The position numbers were made by a program, and so were the translations under genes. A stretch of 64,000 nucleotides of DNA from NCBI GenBank assembly GCA_002105175.1, contig MCGE01000013.1, positions 186,001 through 250,000 on the forward strand, given 5' to 3'. How positions within the stretch are numbered: the first letter of the stretch is position 1; each line of letters opens with the position of its first letter. Source of the stretch: Absidia repens (taxonomy: Eukaryota > Mucoromycota > Mucoromycetes > Mucorales > Cunninghamellaceae). The notes beneath the pieces were generated by a model. It searched no databases. It worked only from the letters and a program-made list of their open reading frames with translations, and had not been told where the DNA came from. Of the stretch, positions 33,931-45,408 are shown piece after piece.

Positions 33931-34893
33931 ATGTCTGACTATATTGGTAGCCCAAATAACGAAGACCCTACAACTGACTTTCTAGCCCGTGAGAGAGCCG
34001 CTCTTGGTGACGACGCTGATTTCTTTACTGACGATGCTGATCTATCGCCATCGCCATTACCGCAAACCACAGCAACAATGACTCCTACCTTTATTGATTC
34101 ACCTGATCTACCCTCACCAAGTGCCATGCTGACCCCAAATATCACTCAGGAAATAGACAGTATCGGCACTGACCAACTTATTCAACAAAGCAATAACGCT
34201 TCCTCATTTGAATCTAACTATCCTGATACTGACGCACTTGAGTCTTCGCAGGTAATCACAAACCAGTCCAACTACTAAAACAAAATCCTTTACATACTCT
34301 CCATTTGACGAATAACTATTTATTTTTTGTAGGCTTTTCATAAAGCTATGCTGCCCGACGAAGAACCAGAAACTGTCAGGTAAAAATAATTAGATTTGAT
34401 TGTATCAATATCACAAAGATTTGTGCGTTGATGACTTTTTTTATTTTTTTATTTAGACAATGGCGTGAAAAACAAAAGGAAATCCTGGCAGAACGTGATG
34501 AAGAGGCTGAAAAAAAGAAGCAAGAAACTATCAAAAAGCGCATGAAGACATTGACAAATTTTACGAAGACTATAATGAAAAGAAGCAAAAAGCCATTGAA
34601 GAAAACAGGTAACCTCTCTCTCGCTCTTTTTTTTTTTTTTTTTTGCTCAATGTAGTAGTAGAACAAACAACAGTACCAACCTTATATATATATATATATA
34701 TAGGCAACGTGAAGAACAAATGACAAAAGATAAAGACGATTCCTTGTCCGATGGTAATGTTTGGGAACGTGTACTCTCGCACTGTGATGTGAGTGGAACG
34801 GGTGGATTATCCAAGACGGGTGATGTGACGCGGATGAAGGAAATCATGCTTGATTTGAAGAAAACAAAGGACGCGCCCGGTAATATAGTATAG
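33931..34893 (+). CDS. CLC1: Clathrin light chain, with a one-base frameshift in exon 3
   Basis: Light chain of the clathrin triskelion, binding the heavy-chain hub and regulating coat assembly. Exons 33931-34251, 34333-34379, 34457-34608, 34704-34893 total 710 bases, one short of a multiple of three. The acidic N-terminus starts MSDYIGSPNNEDPTTDFLAR. The heavy-chain-binding helix opens QWREKQKEILAERDEEAEKK and reaches ETIKK in one frame. It then continues AHEDIDKFYEDYNEKKQKAI in the -1 frame, and exon 4 (QREEQMTKDKDDSLSDGNVW, ERVLSHCDV) follows that second frame. The shift falls at a run of five A in ATCAAAAAGCG near 34541-34551; six A would restore it. Most likely this is an assembly or base error in a homopolymer. 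A real mutation or slippage site is possible. Start at 33931 chosen by homology. Confidence 0.85.
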
Positions 34894-35194
34894 TATAGTA
34901 TAGTTTTATTTAGTATTGCTTTACCTTTACCTTTGGGACGATGTTTCAGTTTAACTTGATTTTTACTTTAAAGTGGTTCAATTATACGTTTAACAATCTG
35001 TTTGATCAAATAATAAAAAATTCTATCTTTGTTGCTGCTCGTTATGCCGGATTCAGTGGTGGGCTTTGGGCGGGATTTGAACATTTGGCATCTGTTATCT
35101 TAGGTTCGGTCCTTGGCATTTTTTATTATTTTTCCTTTCTTTCCATTCCTTCATTTTGTTCTCTCTCTTTTTTCTCCATTCTCGTTTGTCGGTC
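34894..35194. promoter_or_regulatory. Promoter region of the NHX gene
   Basis: About 300 bp between clathrin light chain and the antiporter. A GGGCGGGATTTGAA at about 35068-35081 matches the 5' block of the dispersed repeat family without the CACGTG. CT-rich leader sequence precedes the ATG. Confidence 0.4.
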
Positions 35195-37759
35195 ATGAAT
35201 GCAAACGAAACAGACCCCAATATGCCTTCACCGGATGAACCTATGGAAGAAGAAATGTACTCTGCTTGGGCTCTTCTTATCCTCATGACACTGCTCATAG
35301 GTGCACTTTGGGCAAGTTACTTTTTGCAACTGCGAAAAATACGAGCAATACACGAAACGGTCATATCAATTATGGCAGGTAAATATAAAAAAAAAATAAC
35401 ATCACACACATCATTGAGGATACGTTATATCTGATTTCTCGTTTTATTCCTATTTTTTATACAGGTATGATAGTGGGTTTAATTATCAAACTGTCACCAG
35501 GAACCATTATTCAGAAAATGATGCAATTCAACCAAGGCTACTTTTTCAATCTGTTGCTTCCACCTATCATTCTCAACTCTGGATACGAACTGAAAAGAGT
35601 AATTCATACCATATATATCATATTCTTATTCCTTGGTATGTACGTACTAACTATTATTATAACGTAGCGTAACTTTTTCTACAACTTTGGAACCATTTTG
35701 ACTTTTGCAATGGTTGGCACTTTTATTGCGGCTATCGTTACCGGGTAGGTAGACGGCTTGACAGTACTCATCTTTCTATATTCATTCTAACTCATCTTTT
35801 TTTTTTTATGCTTCTTGTCCCATTTTAGTGTCCTGACCTTTTTGTTTGCGCTGTTACATCTGGAAGGCATCAACATTAGTTTCTTGGACAGTATGATATT
35901 CGGCTCCATTCTCTCGGCAACTGATCCTGTCACCATTCTTGCCATCTTCTCTCAACTCCACGTCGACCCACAGCTCTTTTCAATCATTTCTGGTGAATCA
36001 TTACTCAACGATGCTGTGGCTATTGTCTTATCAGAGTAAGTATAAAAAAGTATTATTAATCACGCGTGCCATGTCACTCATCTCTCATTGTTGTTTATAC
36101 CTTGGTAGAACGTTGCGCAAATTCCGTGGTCAAGATCTGCATGCAGTGAATGTGTTCAAAGGTATCGGTCTTTTTTTGGGTGTGTTTTCGGCATCCACTG
36201 TGATTGGTATACTTTTCGGTATTGGTGTTGCTTTGATGCTCAAATACTCGCAACTCTATCGACTCCCCAACATTGAAGCGTGTATGATTAGTTTAATGGC
36301 CTACAGCAGCTATCTCTTCTCGAATGCGGCTCAGATGTCTGGCATTGTCACTCTTCTCTTCACCGGGATCACACTCAAACACTATGCTTATGACAACATG
36401 TCTCTACGCACCAAGCGCGCTACTCGGTATGTCTTTCAAATTTTATCACAACTGTCCGAAAATTTCATCTTTATCTACCTCGGTGTCAATCTTTTTACTC
36501 AGACGGAATTGGATTACAAGCCCATCTTTATTTTGGTCACTACTGTAAGAGAACAATATATAGGATGTGTGTGTGGGTGGGTGGGTGCTGAGGAAATACT
36601 GTACGATATTAATACGTTACTTTTTTCTTCTTAGATCTTTATTTGTATTGCACGTTATTTCTCGGTGGCACCTTTATCATTCATCATCAATGCTATTTGC
36701 AGGGCTGTAGGAAAACCTGAACTGTTGCCAAGATCACACCAAATGATGCTTTTCTGGGCTGGTCTGCGTGGTGCGGTGGCATTTGCTTTGGCGTCTAGTC
36801 TTACTGGGGAAAGCGGCTCAGCGATGCGGACGACGATTCTGGCGGTGGTGGTGTTGACTGTGTTGATATTTGGTGGTACGACCAACCGTATGCTACAGGT
36901 CCTTGAAATCAAAACAGGCGTAGTCGAACCTGACGATTCATGCAGTGAAGATGAAGAAGATGTAGATCCACAACAGTTGGCATCACGACAATCGCGTGCA
37001 ACCACGAGACGGCGACGTATCGTAAACCAACAACAACGACAACAACAACAGCAGCATCAGCAAAGACGATCTTCTCAAGAGCATTTATTGAATATGGAGG
37101 ACGATGAGGATTACAACGACAATGGCCATATCACGGATGGAGATGACTATGATGATGATGACGATTTAGCGATGGAAAATGATTACTTGATTCAACCTTC
37201 TCAACGGCGGTACCGACAGGAACAAACAGATGTATCGATTGGTGGGTTATTGTCTGGGCCTTTGGGTGCACCTATTCCTGAACCCGATCAACCTCATTGG
37301 TTCATGTCGTTTGATGAAAAGTGGCTGAAGCCTTTATTGACAAAGAAACATGTGCAGGCGCGCAACCAAACATTGGCGGAGTACTGGCGTGATAAACGCA
37401 AGAAGATGGAACGTGCGAATCAAAACATGCTGGCAGGGATTCGTGGGATGCACCTTCGAAACAACAATGAGCAAGATCGACCCATACCGGACCAAGATGC
37501 CGTTACTCTGAAATCGGTTCATGGCGCTACAACCACCACCACCAATACTACTATTGTTGCTGATGACGAGGATGACAACACTGATGGCGCTAATAGTCGA
37601 TTCTTTGGAAGTAGTGGCGGCCATCCACAAGATATTAATGAATGGGAACAGCAGGCCTCTGATCGGAACATCTTTGGTACTCCTTCAACGAACAACAAAC
37701 TTGTCATTGGCGCTGGTCGTGTCTTTGGTCGGTCTCCCACAACTCCTCCTGATATGTGA
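35195..37759 (+). CDS. NHX1: Na+(K+)/H+ exchanger, NHX1/NHE family
   Basis: Six exons (35195-35378, 35465-35598, 35668-35744, 35829-36035, 36109-36544, 36635-37759) give 720 residues. The CPA1 core shows the amiloride-site segment [34 protein letters not shown], the ion-binding [44 protein letters not shown] and [18 protein letters not shown]. These motifs put it with endosomal/vacuolar NHX1-type exchangers that set lumenal pH. After the membrane part (ending near [13 protein letters not shown]) is a ~270-residue cytosolic tail, long for yeast Nhx1. It has acidic clusters, a Q-rich stretch and a conserved-looking [17 protein letters not shown] element also typical of fungal NHX tails. Phases agree across all introns. 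Confidence 0.95.
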
Positions 37760-38339
37760 TAACGATGTAGCTTATTTTCTAGTATTCATTCTTTAGTTTT
37801 TTAGTAGTATATTTATTCATCTTTTAGACACTTCAGTATCTTTTGTATAGTTTAGTTTTATTTTTATTCTTTTATTTATCTTTTTGTCATACCCTTCAAT
37901 TCACAATAAAAATTATTTTGAAAGTCGACTTTATCCTTTTTATATTATCGTAGCCATACTAAAAAATCAGTCAGTTAATAGTATTTCAAGTTGGGCGATG
38001 TTTGGCAAGGCAGTCTGAACATTTAGTTGATTTTGGACAGGGGTATTTTCCAAATATGGCAGGATTCAGTATCAAACGAGAGTGATCTTCTTTTTTGCAT
38101 GGTCCCTGTAAAAGGGACTGGAGTTTGTTGCCTCATTTCCATATCTCATCACTCAAACATATCTGATGAACAATATGTATTCTTATTTCTATTATTCCAC
38201 CATTGACCCTCTGACGCTTTTACAGTATATATATGCAAAAGATGTTGGAGGTTTATATTGAAGCATGCTCACAAGGAACGCTAACTAACAAAATAATGCT
38301 GATTATTCAGATCCCCCAATAGCAAGCGTCACTGAAGTC
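37760..38339. other. NHX1 3' region and intergenic
   Basis: T-rich 3' untranslated region with AATAAA at 37905-37910, then AT-rich DNA with no gene. Confidence 0.5.
37905..37910 (+). terminator. Poly(A) signal of NHX1
   Basis: AATAAA about 146 bases after the stop codon. Confidence 0.55.
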
Positions 38340-39620
38340 GTTGTTTCTATACGATATAATATTTAATTTATATCTTATCATACATACACCAAAAAAAAAA
38401 AAAAGTTCAATATCTGGAATATTGATAGTTGGAAGCTATGATACAAAAAAAAGAGGAATATATTTTATTATGGAAGCCATGGAAGCATATACATAGACTT
38501 TGAAGGTCAACAGCAATCAAGGGATCTAATGGAGATTGCATGAAGTAGACTAAAGTAAGATCCGAAGAATGATCAACACTAATCTAAAGGGTTGACTGTG
38601 TAAAAGGAAGCTAATATACTGCAAAACGCATGAGAATGACTATGGGAATACCTTCTAGTGAAGCCTAATAACTATCAACAATAACTAATCCAAAGAGGCG
38701 GAGGTACAAAGGAATATATTACACAAAACATGAGAGAGAGACCAGTGGGACATTTTTCATTTTCCAAGTAAAAAGAAACATATTTTATTCAGTTGTAGAC
38801 AAACTATAGACACACTATCACTAAACTAAACTAAACTAAACTAAACTAATGGAGGCTCTAAAAAGCCAGCTAATGGTGTCTTCCATATCCTAGTTCCAAA
38901 ATGAAAGGGATTCCCCATGGATCTTGGAATCCCTGAGCTGAAACCCCTTCTAAACTAGTCCTGGCACTAATCTAAGATAACCACAACGTCAAAAAAGTTG
39001 AATGGTGAAGAAAACAAAAAGAAAAAAAAAGGAAGCGAAAAAAATTTTTTTTTTTTTTTAGGGCAAGCTCTGGTAGGAGTGCTGGCTTTATTTAACGTCC
39101 TGCCGCCTAGATATATAAAGGGAAATAGGAGGACGGTTTTTTGCACGGAAGAGGGTTGCGGGGGAGGGGGACGGGAAAAGGGAAGTGAGAGGAGGGGTGG
39201 AGCTGGTAGGGTTCGAACCTACGTCCGGTTAGCAAAAACGGAGGTCAATAAAAATTCATGTGGGCGGAACTTGAAATGTTTTCTGAGCCTGTCTTCGACG
39301 AGCATAGGTTGTCTTCGTGTTTTTTTTTACAACATTCAACATAATACAACAGGATCAACATGATAGCTCTCTTCTCATGACAGAAACATCCAACATTTGA
39401 CAGCGGGCCTTCCTTCTCCTGGCAGTAAGCGGTAGCACCTGTCACGATGCCTTTGCGTTCCCTTGCTCTATAGAATATTTTTCCACACACTGTAGAATAG
39501 GCAACCCTTTCATTGTAGAATAGCTTATCGCTCACTGTAGAATTATTTATCGCATTAGTTTATCTTACACTGTGATAGGCTAATTGACTCTTATTATAAA
39601 ATAAAGGGCATGGTAGTTTT
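38340..39620 (-). repeat. Dispersed non-coding repeat, copy R4 (interrupted)
   Basis: Minus-sense copy with ACTAGTCCTGG at 38954-38964, AAATGAAAGGGATTCCCC at about 38898-38916, a CTAAA pentanucleotide run at about 38818-38846, and TTTATT modules near 38781 and 38461. The 5' block is variant (CATGTGGGCGGAACTTGAAATG from 39257). The spacer is about 175 bases longer than in R1, R2, R5 and R6, because of an insertion at about 39045-39243. Upstream (39460-39600) are several copies of CACTGTAGAATA, a motif also seen upstream of R2. Confidence 0.75.
39045..39243 (-). mobile_element. Putative tRNA-derived SINE-like insertion inside repeat R4
   Basis: Read on the minus strand the insert has a tRNA-like 3' half: the T-arm GTAGGTTCGAACCCTAC (B-box match) and then CAGCTCCA resembling an acceptor 3' strand, at 39199-39224. 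A ~140-base unrelated body follows and ends in an A-run (plus-strand T-run 39045-39059). Similar AATTTTTATT and AATTTTTTTCG sequences flank it and could be imperfect target-site duplications. There is no matching GGAGCTG 5' strand or D-arm, so it is not an intact tRNA gene. Confidence 0.45.
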
Positions 39621-39884
39621 AGTAATAGATAGCTCTTCCAAATAAGCCTTTTTTTAGCGCGTCAAAGAGTAAAACAACTTGATTTGTTTCAAAAAAGAAT
39701 ACTCAAGTTGAAAAGTGTTGACTGTGGTAGAAGTTAAAATGTGTTGGGCGTGGCGGACGGTAGGAAGTCTTTCCTAATTTGAACAAACACTACAATTCAC
39801 GTGATAACAGTATCAATGGGCTTAGTTTTTTTGTATGGATGATGGTGTGTCAAGTCGTTGTTGCACTCTGGAAAGGGTGCCGGG

Positions 39885-39915
<31 letters not shown>

Positions 39916-40169
39916 CCGCGGTGATTTTTTTGAAACGATCATGAAATAATATATATATGTATACATATCATTGGATTTGAATCGTACTGAGTCAAACATT
40001 TTAGGGAAAACATACCATGGATTGGCAGAAAATTGATTGGGTTATTCAAACAACAAACATGGCTTCATTTTAAAGTGCCGTTAAAATAATGAAAAAAAGG
40101 GACCAGCCATGCGTTGACCACCCCCCCCCCCTTCCCCGAATTTGTCAAGATTGAGAAAAAGGACCTTTG

Positions 40170-40204
<35 letters not shown>

Positions 40205-40461
40205 AGAGGAAAGGGTCCCACTTCCTCGGGAAATGTTTGGTTGTTTTCTACATAAGCTTAAATACATACATTTAATACGGTGAGTCGCAACAAATGATAA
40301 AACAAGATTATATTATATATATATATATATATATAGTAGTACATATGTATATAAAATAAAAATGGGATACAGTATATGAAAAGGGTAAATAAAGATGAAA
40401 TACATGATACACAAACAGAAAAAGAAAGTAATGGAAATAAAATTGTGAGGGTATCATAAAA
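39621..40461. other. Intergenic, homopolymer-rich
   Basis: Long A-runs at about 39889-39912 and 40171-40202, a short C-run near 40121-40131, and a TA repeat at about 40312-40335. The right end includes the 3' flank of the His/Tyr-rich gene. No gene seen. Confidence 0.5.
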
Positions 40462-41082
40462 TCAATACATGCACCTATAAGGTAATGGTTGATGATAGGG
40501 GATCATGTGATGGGGATAGCGATGGTACGGGGAGAAGGAATTATAGCGATGTGGGTATTGGTTATGAAAATGATGAGAGAGAACAAAATGGTTATTACCA
40601 CTATAAAAGGAAGAAGGATAAGCTTGGGGCGGAAGCATGTTGTAAGAGTATGGTTGATGTTGGGGAAATGGGTTCATTGGCATACCATACATAGAATACG
40701 CAGAAGGAGACGATGCTGGATAATAATAATATGAGGGTTGATAATACGACGGTCGAGAATTATAAAAAGGCGGATAATAGGATGTTGTTGATGGGTTTGG
40801 ACGGTAATAATAGCTATCATTTGTTGCCTGCGGCTGCTGCTGCTGCTGATGATGATGATGATGTTCTTGATATCTGTTCAATCCATAAGCCAATAAACCG
40901 GACAAAGCAGCATTTCTCCAAAAGTGAGAATGATGATCATTATGGTCGTCGTTTTCAGTACTGTGGTGATGTTGGAGTAGTTCATTACCTAAATAAGTAG
41001 CTGCCGCTGTCAAAAGGGGGTTTGTATCTTGATGATGTTGATGATGATTGTTTCGAAATTGATCTACTAATTGATTAAACAT
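40462..41082 (-). CDS. His/Gln/Tyr-rich low-complexity protein
   Basis: Single exon of 206 residues from an ATG at 41082 (MFNQLVDQFRNNHHQ). It is dominated by H, Q, Y, P and S: runs such as HHHHHQQQQQ and repeated PSYY/PYHxYPHH patterns towards the C-terminus. One less biased segment (WRNAALSGLLAYGLNRYQ) may be a short helix. Upstream codons in the same frame extend to 41292 with a hydrophobic IIIIGI stretch, so a longer product with a membrane segment cannot be excluded. No family is recognised; metal binding is a guess from histidine content. It shares a short divergent promoter with the C2H2 gene. Confidence 0.55.
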   Translation of the reverse strand: MFNQLVDQFRNNHHQHHQDTNPLLTAAATYLGNELLQHHHSTENDDHNDHHSHFWRNAALSGLLAYGLNRYQEHHHHHQQQQQPQATNDSYYYRPNPSTTSYYPPFYNSRPSYYQPSYYYYPASSPSAYSMYGMPMNPFPQHQPYSYNMLPPQAYPSSFYSGNNHFVLSHHFHNQYPHRYNSFSPYHRYPHHMIPYHQPLPYRCMY

Positions 41083-41435
41083 AATGATGATAATAATACC
41101 AATAATGATAAAAGAATGATAATCAAAAAGAAAACCATTTCGAGGAAGAAAAAGGCAAAGCAAAGCATTAATAATAATGAAAAACATGACGTTTTTTGAA
41201 GGATGATCAACGGAGTAGAATCGGGGGTTTGGGATTCGATTTGGAAGGAACCCTTTTTTTCTATTTGATGATTGGTGGCGGCTATTAAACACACTAGTTT
41301 GAATTTTTTCTTTTCTTTCTTTTATTTTTGGCTACCTCCTTTTTTTATTTTTATTTTTGTGCTTCTTTCTCTTCTTTTTTTTTTTTTTTCTTTCTCCTAT
41401 TTACCTTTTTTTTTTTCCCTCGCTTCGAAAGTGTG
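41083..41435. promoter_or_regulatory. Divergent promoter, His-rich gene / C2H2 gene
   Basis: About 350 bp, very T-rich on the plus side just before the zinc-finger start. No individual site can be named. Confidence 0.4.
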
Positions 41436-42660
41436 ATGTCTTCACCTCCAACTACTCTACCTTCCATACAATACCTTTTAAAACAGCAAACTTCTGAAGG
41501 TAAATCAATAGAATACAGAAATAAGTTCATTTGTGTAGTTTGAGAAAGAAGAAAACGGTATCTTCCTTTGACATATACTCATTTTCTTTTTTTGGATAGA
41601 TAAACGGTTTACAAAGGGACATCGTAGCACTCGCAGTGTCAGCTCTTTACCGTCTGAATTACAAAATTTGTCTTTGAATGGTCCAAGTCCAAGTCACCAA
41701 GGCTCATCTCCCACACCTAAAGATGATTCTCACATAGTCAATCCTCAACCCAGTTGGATGGCAGGTCCTCCTCCTTCTGCTCAGCCTTCCTTCATGTCAC
41801 TTTCCAATAGCTCTACTACTTCACAGCAACAACAGCAACCTCGTCCACCAATTGCGCATCATCAACGGTCAGTATCTGACTTGGCTATGACCACTCCTCC
41901 ACCACCCACTTCATCTACCGACCCTGAATCATTCCATTCATTCAACAGTAGTAACCACCTCCTCCTCCGACCTACTCATAACCAATTGAACCCTATTCCA
42001 CCAATGCAATCATCATCATTATCCCCACATCATCACCACCAACTTTACCAACATCATCGTCAACAACAACGCCAGCGACACTTATCCCACCGAAGAGCCA
42101 TCTCCGCCACCACAGTAGATCACATGATGCAGCCCCCCTCATCATCATCGTCATCAAATGCTCCACCTATTCCACCACTGCCATTTTATCATCGCGCACA
42201 TTCAAACAGTCCACCCGAAGATCACTTGTCACTTAATTCCACTAAACCTCAGCCAGTAGATACTTTTATGGATCGATCACCACACTCGAACAATAACAAA
42301 AGAGATAATATGACCCCACCGCCACCTTCATCATCACAGCAACAACAACAACAACAACAACAGCAACAGCAACAGCAACCAGTCACTGGAGGGACTCCAC
42401 AACAGCAAAAATCAACTGGAACACATACAACTGTGAATGGAATGGATTTACCAAGGGATGCAGCTTCAGGTCGTTATTTGTGTCCATTTTGCAGCAAGGC
42501 CTTCTCACGCCCCTCATCATTACGTATTCACACCTATTCGCATACCAAAGAAAAACCTTTTTCTTGTCCTGAATGTCCTCGCCAATTTAGTGTCCAATCC
42601 AATATGCGTCGCCATCTTCGTATTCATCTTATTCGGCCCACCAACAAGTCTGCCTTTTGA
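41436..42660 (+). CDS. C2H2 zinc-finger protein, putative transcription factor
   Basis: Two exons (41436-41499, 41600-42660) give 374 residues. The first exon is MSSPPTTLPSIQYLLKQQTS. A long low-complexity region follows, rich in S, P, H and Q, with a 17-residue-scale glutamine run. Two adjacent C2H2 fingers close the protein: CPFCSKAFSRPSSLRIHTYS-H, linker TKEKPFS, then CPECPRQFSVQSNMRRHLRI-H, ending HLIRPTNKSAF. Spacing is C-x2-C-x12-H-x3-H in both, and the linker is close to the TGEKPF consensus, so sequence-specific DNA binding is expected. Targets are unknown. A canonical poly(A) signal lies about 195 bases downstream. Confidence 0.88.
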
Positions 42661-42855
42661 TCCCTTTTTTTCTTTGTAGTCCCACTAGTATACATGCCCC
42701 CCGTCCCCTCATTAGTTAATACTACTACTATAAATACATAGACCTTTTATTTCACCTGATTTATCTTTCCTCCTTCTCCTCCTCCTTCTCCTCTTCACGT
42801 AGCTCGTTTTTTTGGGTATATATATATACATATATACATATATACATATATTTAC

Positions 42856-42861
42856 AATAAA
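42856..42861 (+). terminator. Poly(A) signal of the C2H2 gene
   Basis: AATAAA directly after a TATACA hexanucleotide run at about 42820-42851. Confidence 0.5.
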
Positions 42862-43899
42862 GATATTTTATTCTACAATTTATTTAGGTGCATCTTCCAT
42901 GTATATGTATTTGTGAAACTGTTCTTTATTCTATACTAGACTATTTTTTCCTTTTAATGCTTTTTTTTTTTTTGTCTCATCTTTCACCCCTAGCCCCCGC
43001 CCTCCTTTTTTTTTTTTGACCCGTCTATTTTTTACTTTTACCACCCTTCGTATTATTTTATAGGTAACCATTCTGTAAATTTGTTACAGTACAATGATGT
43101 ATGATGGTAACATTACGTGCATCAATTACTTTAGTCTCCGCATTGCATTTTTCTTTTTTTAAATGATATAATGATGATCAACACACGTGGCTCGGATATG
43201 CGTTTTACCAGTTTTATTTTTATCCACCAGAAGGCGTAGTGATTTTTTTTGATCTGATGATCCTGTGTATTAAAATAAAAACGATGGTTTCATTCTAATT
43301 AATTATCGTATTCATGTGTATTGAAAACATTCTCAGATAGAAAGGAAAAGAGAAGACAGGGAATCCACGATGCGGAAGCTCAAGAGAGTCCATCAAAGTA
43401 GATTTATCAACACCACTCATCTTTTTTTTTTTTTTTCTGTATCATCCAATTTTTTTTTCTCGCACATAACATTATAGTAGAATCGGCCATATTATTGAGA
43501 AATCAACAAATATGCCTGTCGCTCAGTCATTGTAACAATATCGTTAGAGACTAACCCTGATTTGTTTTTCGTTGATGGGGGGGGAGGAACTTCTAAGCTT
43601 CGAAGGCAAGGTTGATGAACTAGAGATCGAGGGGGGGGGAAGAAGACGAAGAGGAACGTTGGTTTAGAAAAAAAATAGACTTGTTGGCCCCAAAAAAGGG
43701 TTCTAGTACACATCTATACTATACAATACAGTATACAGTAGACGGAGCGTGAATAGGGCGGTTGATCAATGACGGTTCATACCTAAACTTTTTTTTTGTA
43801 CACATATATTAGCTTCTTTTTTATTTCTACTCGCACATACACTGTATTGTACCCATTCGACGTTAAAAACTAAGCATATGAGAAATGATGTAAAAGTAA
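42862..43899. other. Intergenic, no supported gene
   Basis: AT-rich with T-runs and two G-runs (43577-43585 and 43632-43640). A 73-codon minus frame at 43492-43713 lacks splice partners or motifs and is not called. Confidence 0.45.
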
Positions 43900-45010
43900 G
43901 ATGGCAAGCCATATTTTATTCAAATGTAGTTATATGCTATTTACTCTCATGCAGTGTCTTGTCAGCTATTTAAAGGTAAAGCGTTTAGATGTGTGTCAGT
44001 GTGAGGTTATATTGCTGTCAATTAAACATAACTAAAATAATATAGTTCAACCGAAAAGGGAAAGCTATCCTACGGTAAGTGACAAACTATTTTACAGTGA
44101 AGGTGTCAGCTAAACTAGACCGACTGGCTCGATTTTGTCTACAAAAAGAAGGTATCAATAGAAGAGACCAACAGCGCTACCAATGATGAATGATGGTCCC
44201 TGCCATTAGTTAAACTGAATTGTGCTTATTATTGTAAATATATATACAAGGGCTTTCCTTCTTTTTTTCTGTAGCCACCAAAAGGATAATCGCAAACCAA
44301 TCTCTTATTGACCGAGACCATTAGGAGTATTTTAAATCCCGCCCACGTGAATTTTTTATTTACTCCCAATTCTATTTTAACTTTTTAGCCTCTCTATTTC
44401 CTTTTTTTTTTCTTCATCATTGGACCTCTATAATGTTATGGAGCGCTTGGCTTGAGGTTAGGACTAGTTTAGAGACGTTTTCAAATCAGGGAATACAACA
44501 TACATGGGGAAACCCTTTCATTTTGGATTAAAGATTTTGGACCACCATTAGTTGGACTTTTTGGGGCCTTCATTAGCTTAGCTTAGTGTTAGTTTGCCAA
44601 AAGTTGCATCTACACCAAAATAAAACATGTCTCTTTTACTTGCTTCAATGAAAATTTGTCCCAATAGTCTTTTTTACGTCTTCTGTCTACTAGATCCCGT
44701 TTTTCCTACCGTCACCCCTTTTTGATTGTGTTGGCAATTGCTATAGTGCAATAAAATATATTCCTTTAGTAATTCTCATGCCTTGTGCTGTACAGTATAT
44801 TTGCCCCATTTTTGCAATCGTGTCTTTCGATCAGTGATGACCGTTCTTCAAATCTCTCAATAGTCATCCTCATGGTACTTCTATTAAATCTCTTGTTATA
44901 ATGAGTCCTTCATCTTCAGTTTTAGTATCTACGAATATGCGTCAATAAAATATGAAATTTCATCAACCATACCCTGACATGTAGTATAGTGAACAATGTC
45001 GCTATTTTAG
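43900..45010 (+). repeat. Dispersed non-coding repeat, copy R5 (plus orientation)
   Basis: Plus-sense copy, the best partner of R2. Upstream part: CTATCCTACGGTAAGTGACA and CGCAAACCAATC. Then TTTAAATCCCGCCCACGTG ending at 44349, the ACTAGTTTAGA block at 44463-44473, GGGGAAACCCTTTCA at about 44506-44520, CTTCATTAGCTTAGCTTAG, and AATAAAACATGTCTC at about 44621. Further AATAAAATAT modules lie near 44751 and 44945. Confidence 0.8.
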
Positions 45011-45408
45011 CTGTTTTGTAAATGTCCTACCAAAATTTACTTTCAAGTTCACTTACTATGACTACCTTTCCCTTCAAATGAACTCTGGTCTAATCCCACA
45101 CTACCATTCAGATCAGTCACTACTATATACCATACTTCCATCCCAAAATCCGTAACACGCGGCGCACTTTCTATCACAATTTCCGTATAAAACATTTCAT
45201 TACAACCCCCCCCCGTATTTCCAACTTTTCGACAACATTTCCAGTCAATTTCATGTACAATTATCAATACAGATGTAAATAATATTTCTTGTAATAAGAA
45301 AAACAGTTTTATTATTGAATAATAGTAATACAGTAAAATAAATAGAAGTCAATAAACAATCAGTGAATAAGACACAGTATTGTAGTAGTTGCGCTGATAA
45401 ATGGGATA

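Noticed and set aside
34501..34655. The long zero-frame reading of clathrin exon 3 (RMKTLTNFTKTIMKRS...)
   Set aside because: It destroys the conserved light-chain helix and does not connect to exon 4; the -1 frame carries the homology.
39199..39235. A tRNA gene on the minus strand
   Set aside because: Only the T-arm and the 3' acceptor strand are present. There is no matching 5' acceptor strand, no D-arm and no standard 7-base anticodon loop.
41083..41292. N-terminal extension of the His/Tyr-rich protein
   Set aside because: In-frame but T/A-rich, ending in an isoleucine run that looks like a translated leader; kept as an alternative start only.
45049..45267. A 72-codon minus-strand frame with several cysteines
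   Set aside because: It lies in the 3' part and flank of repeat R5, has no acceptor or donor support, and resembles no family.
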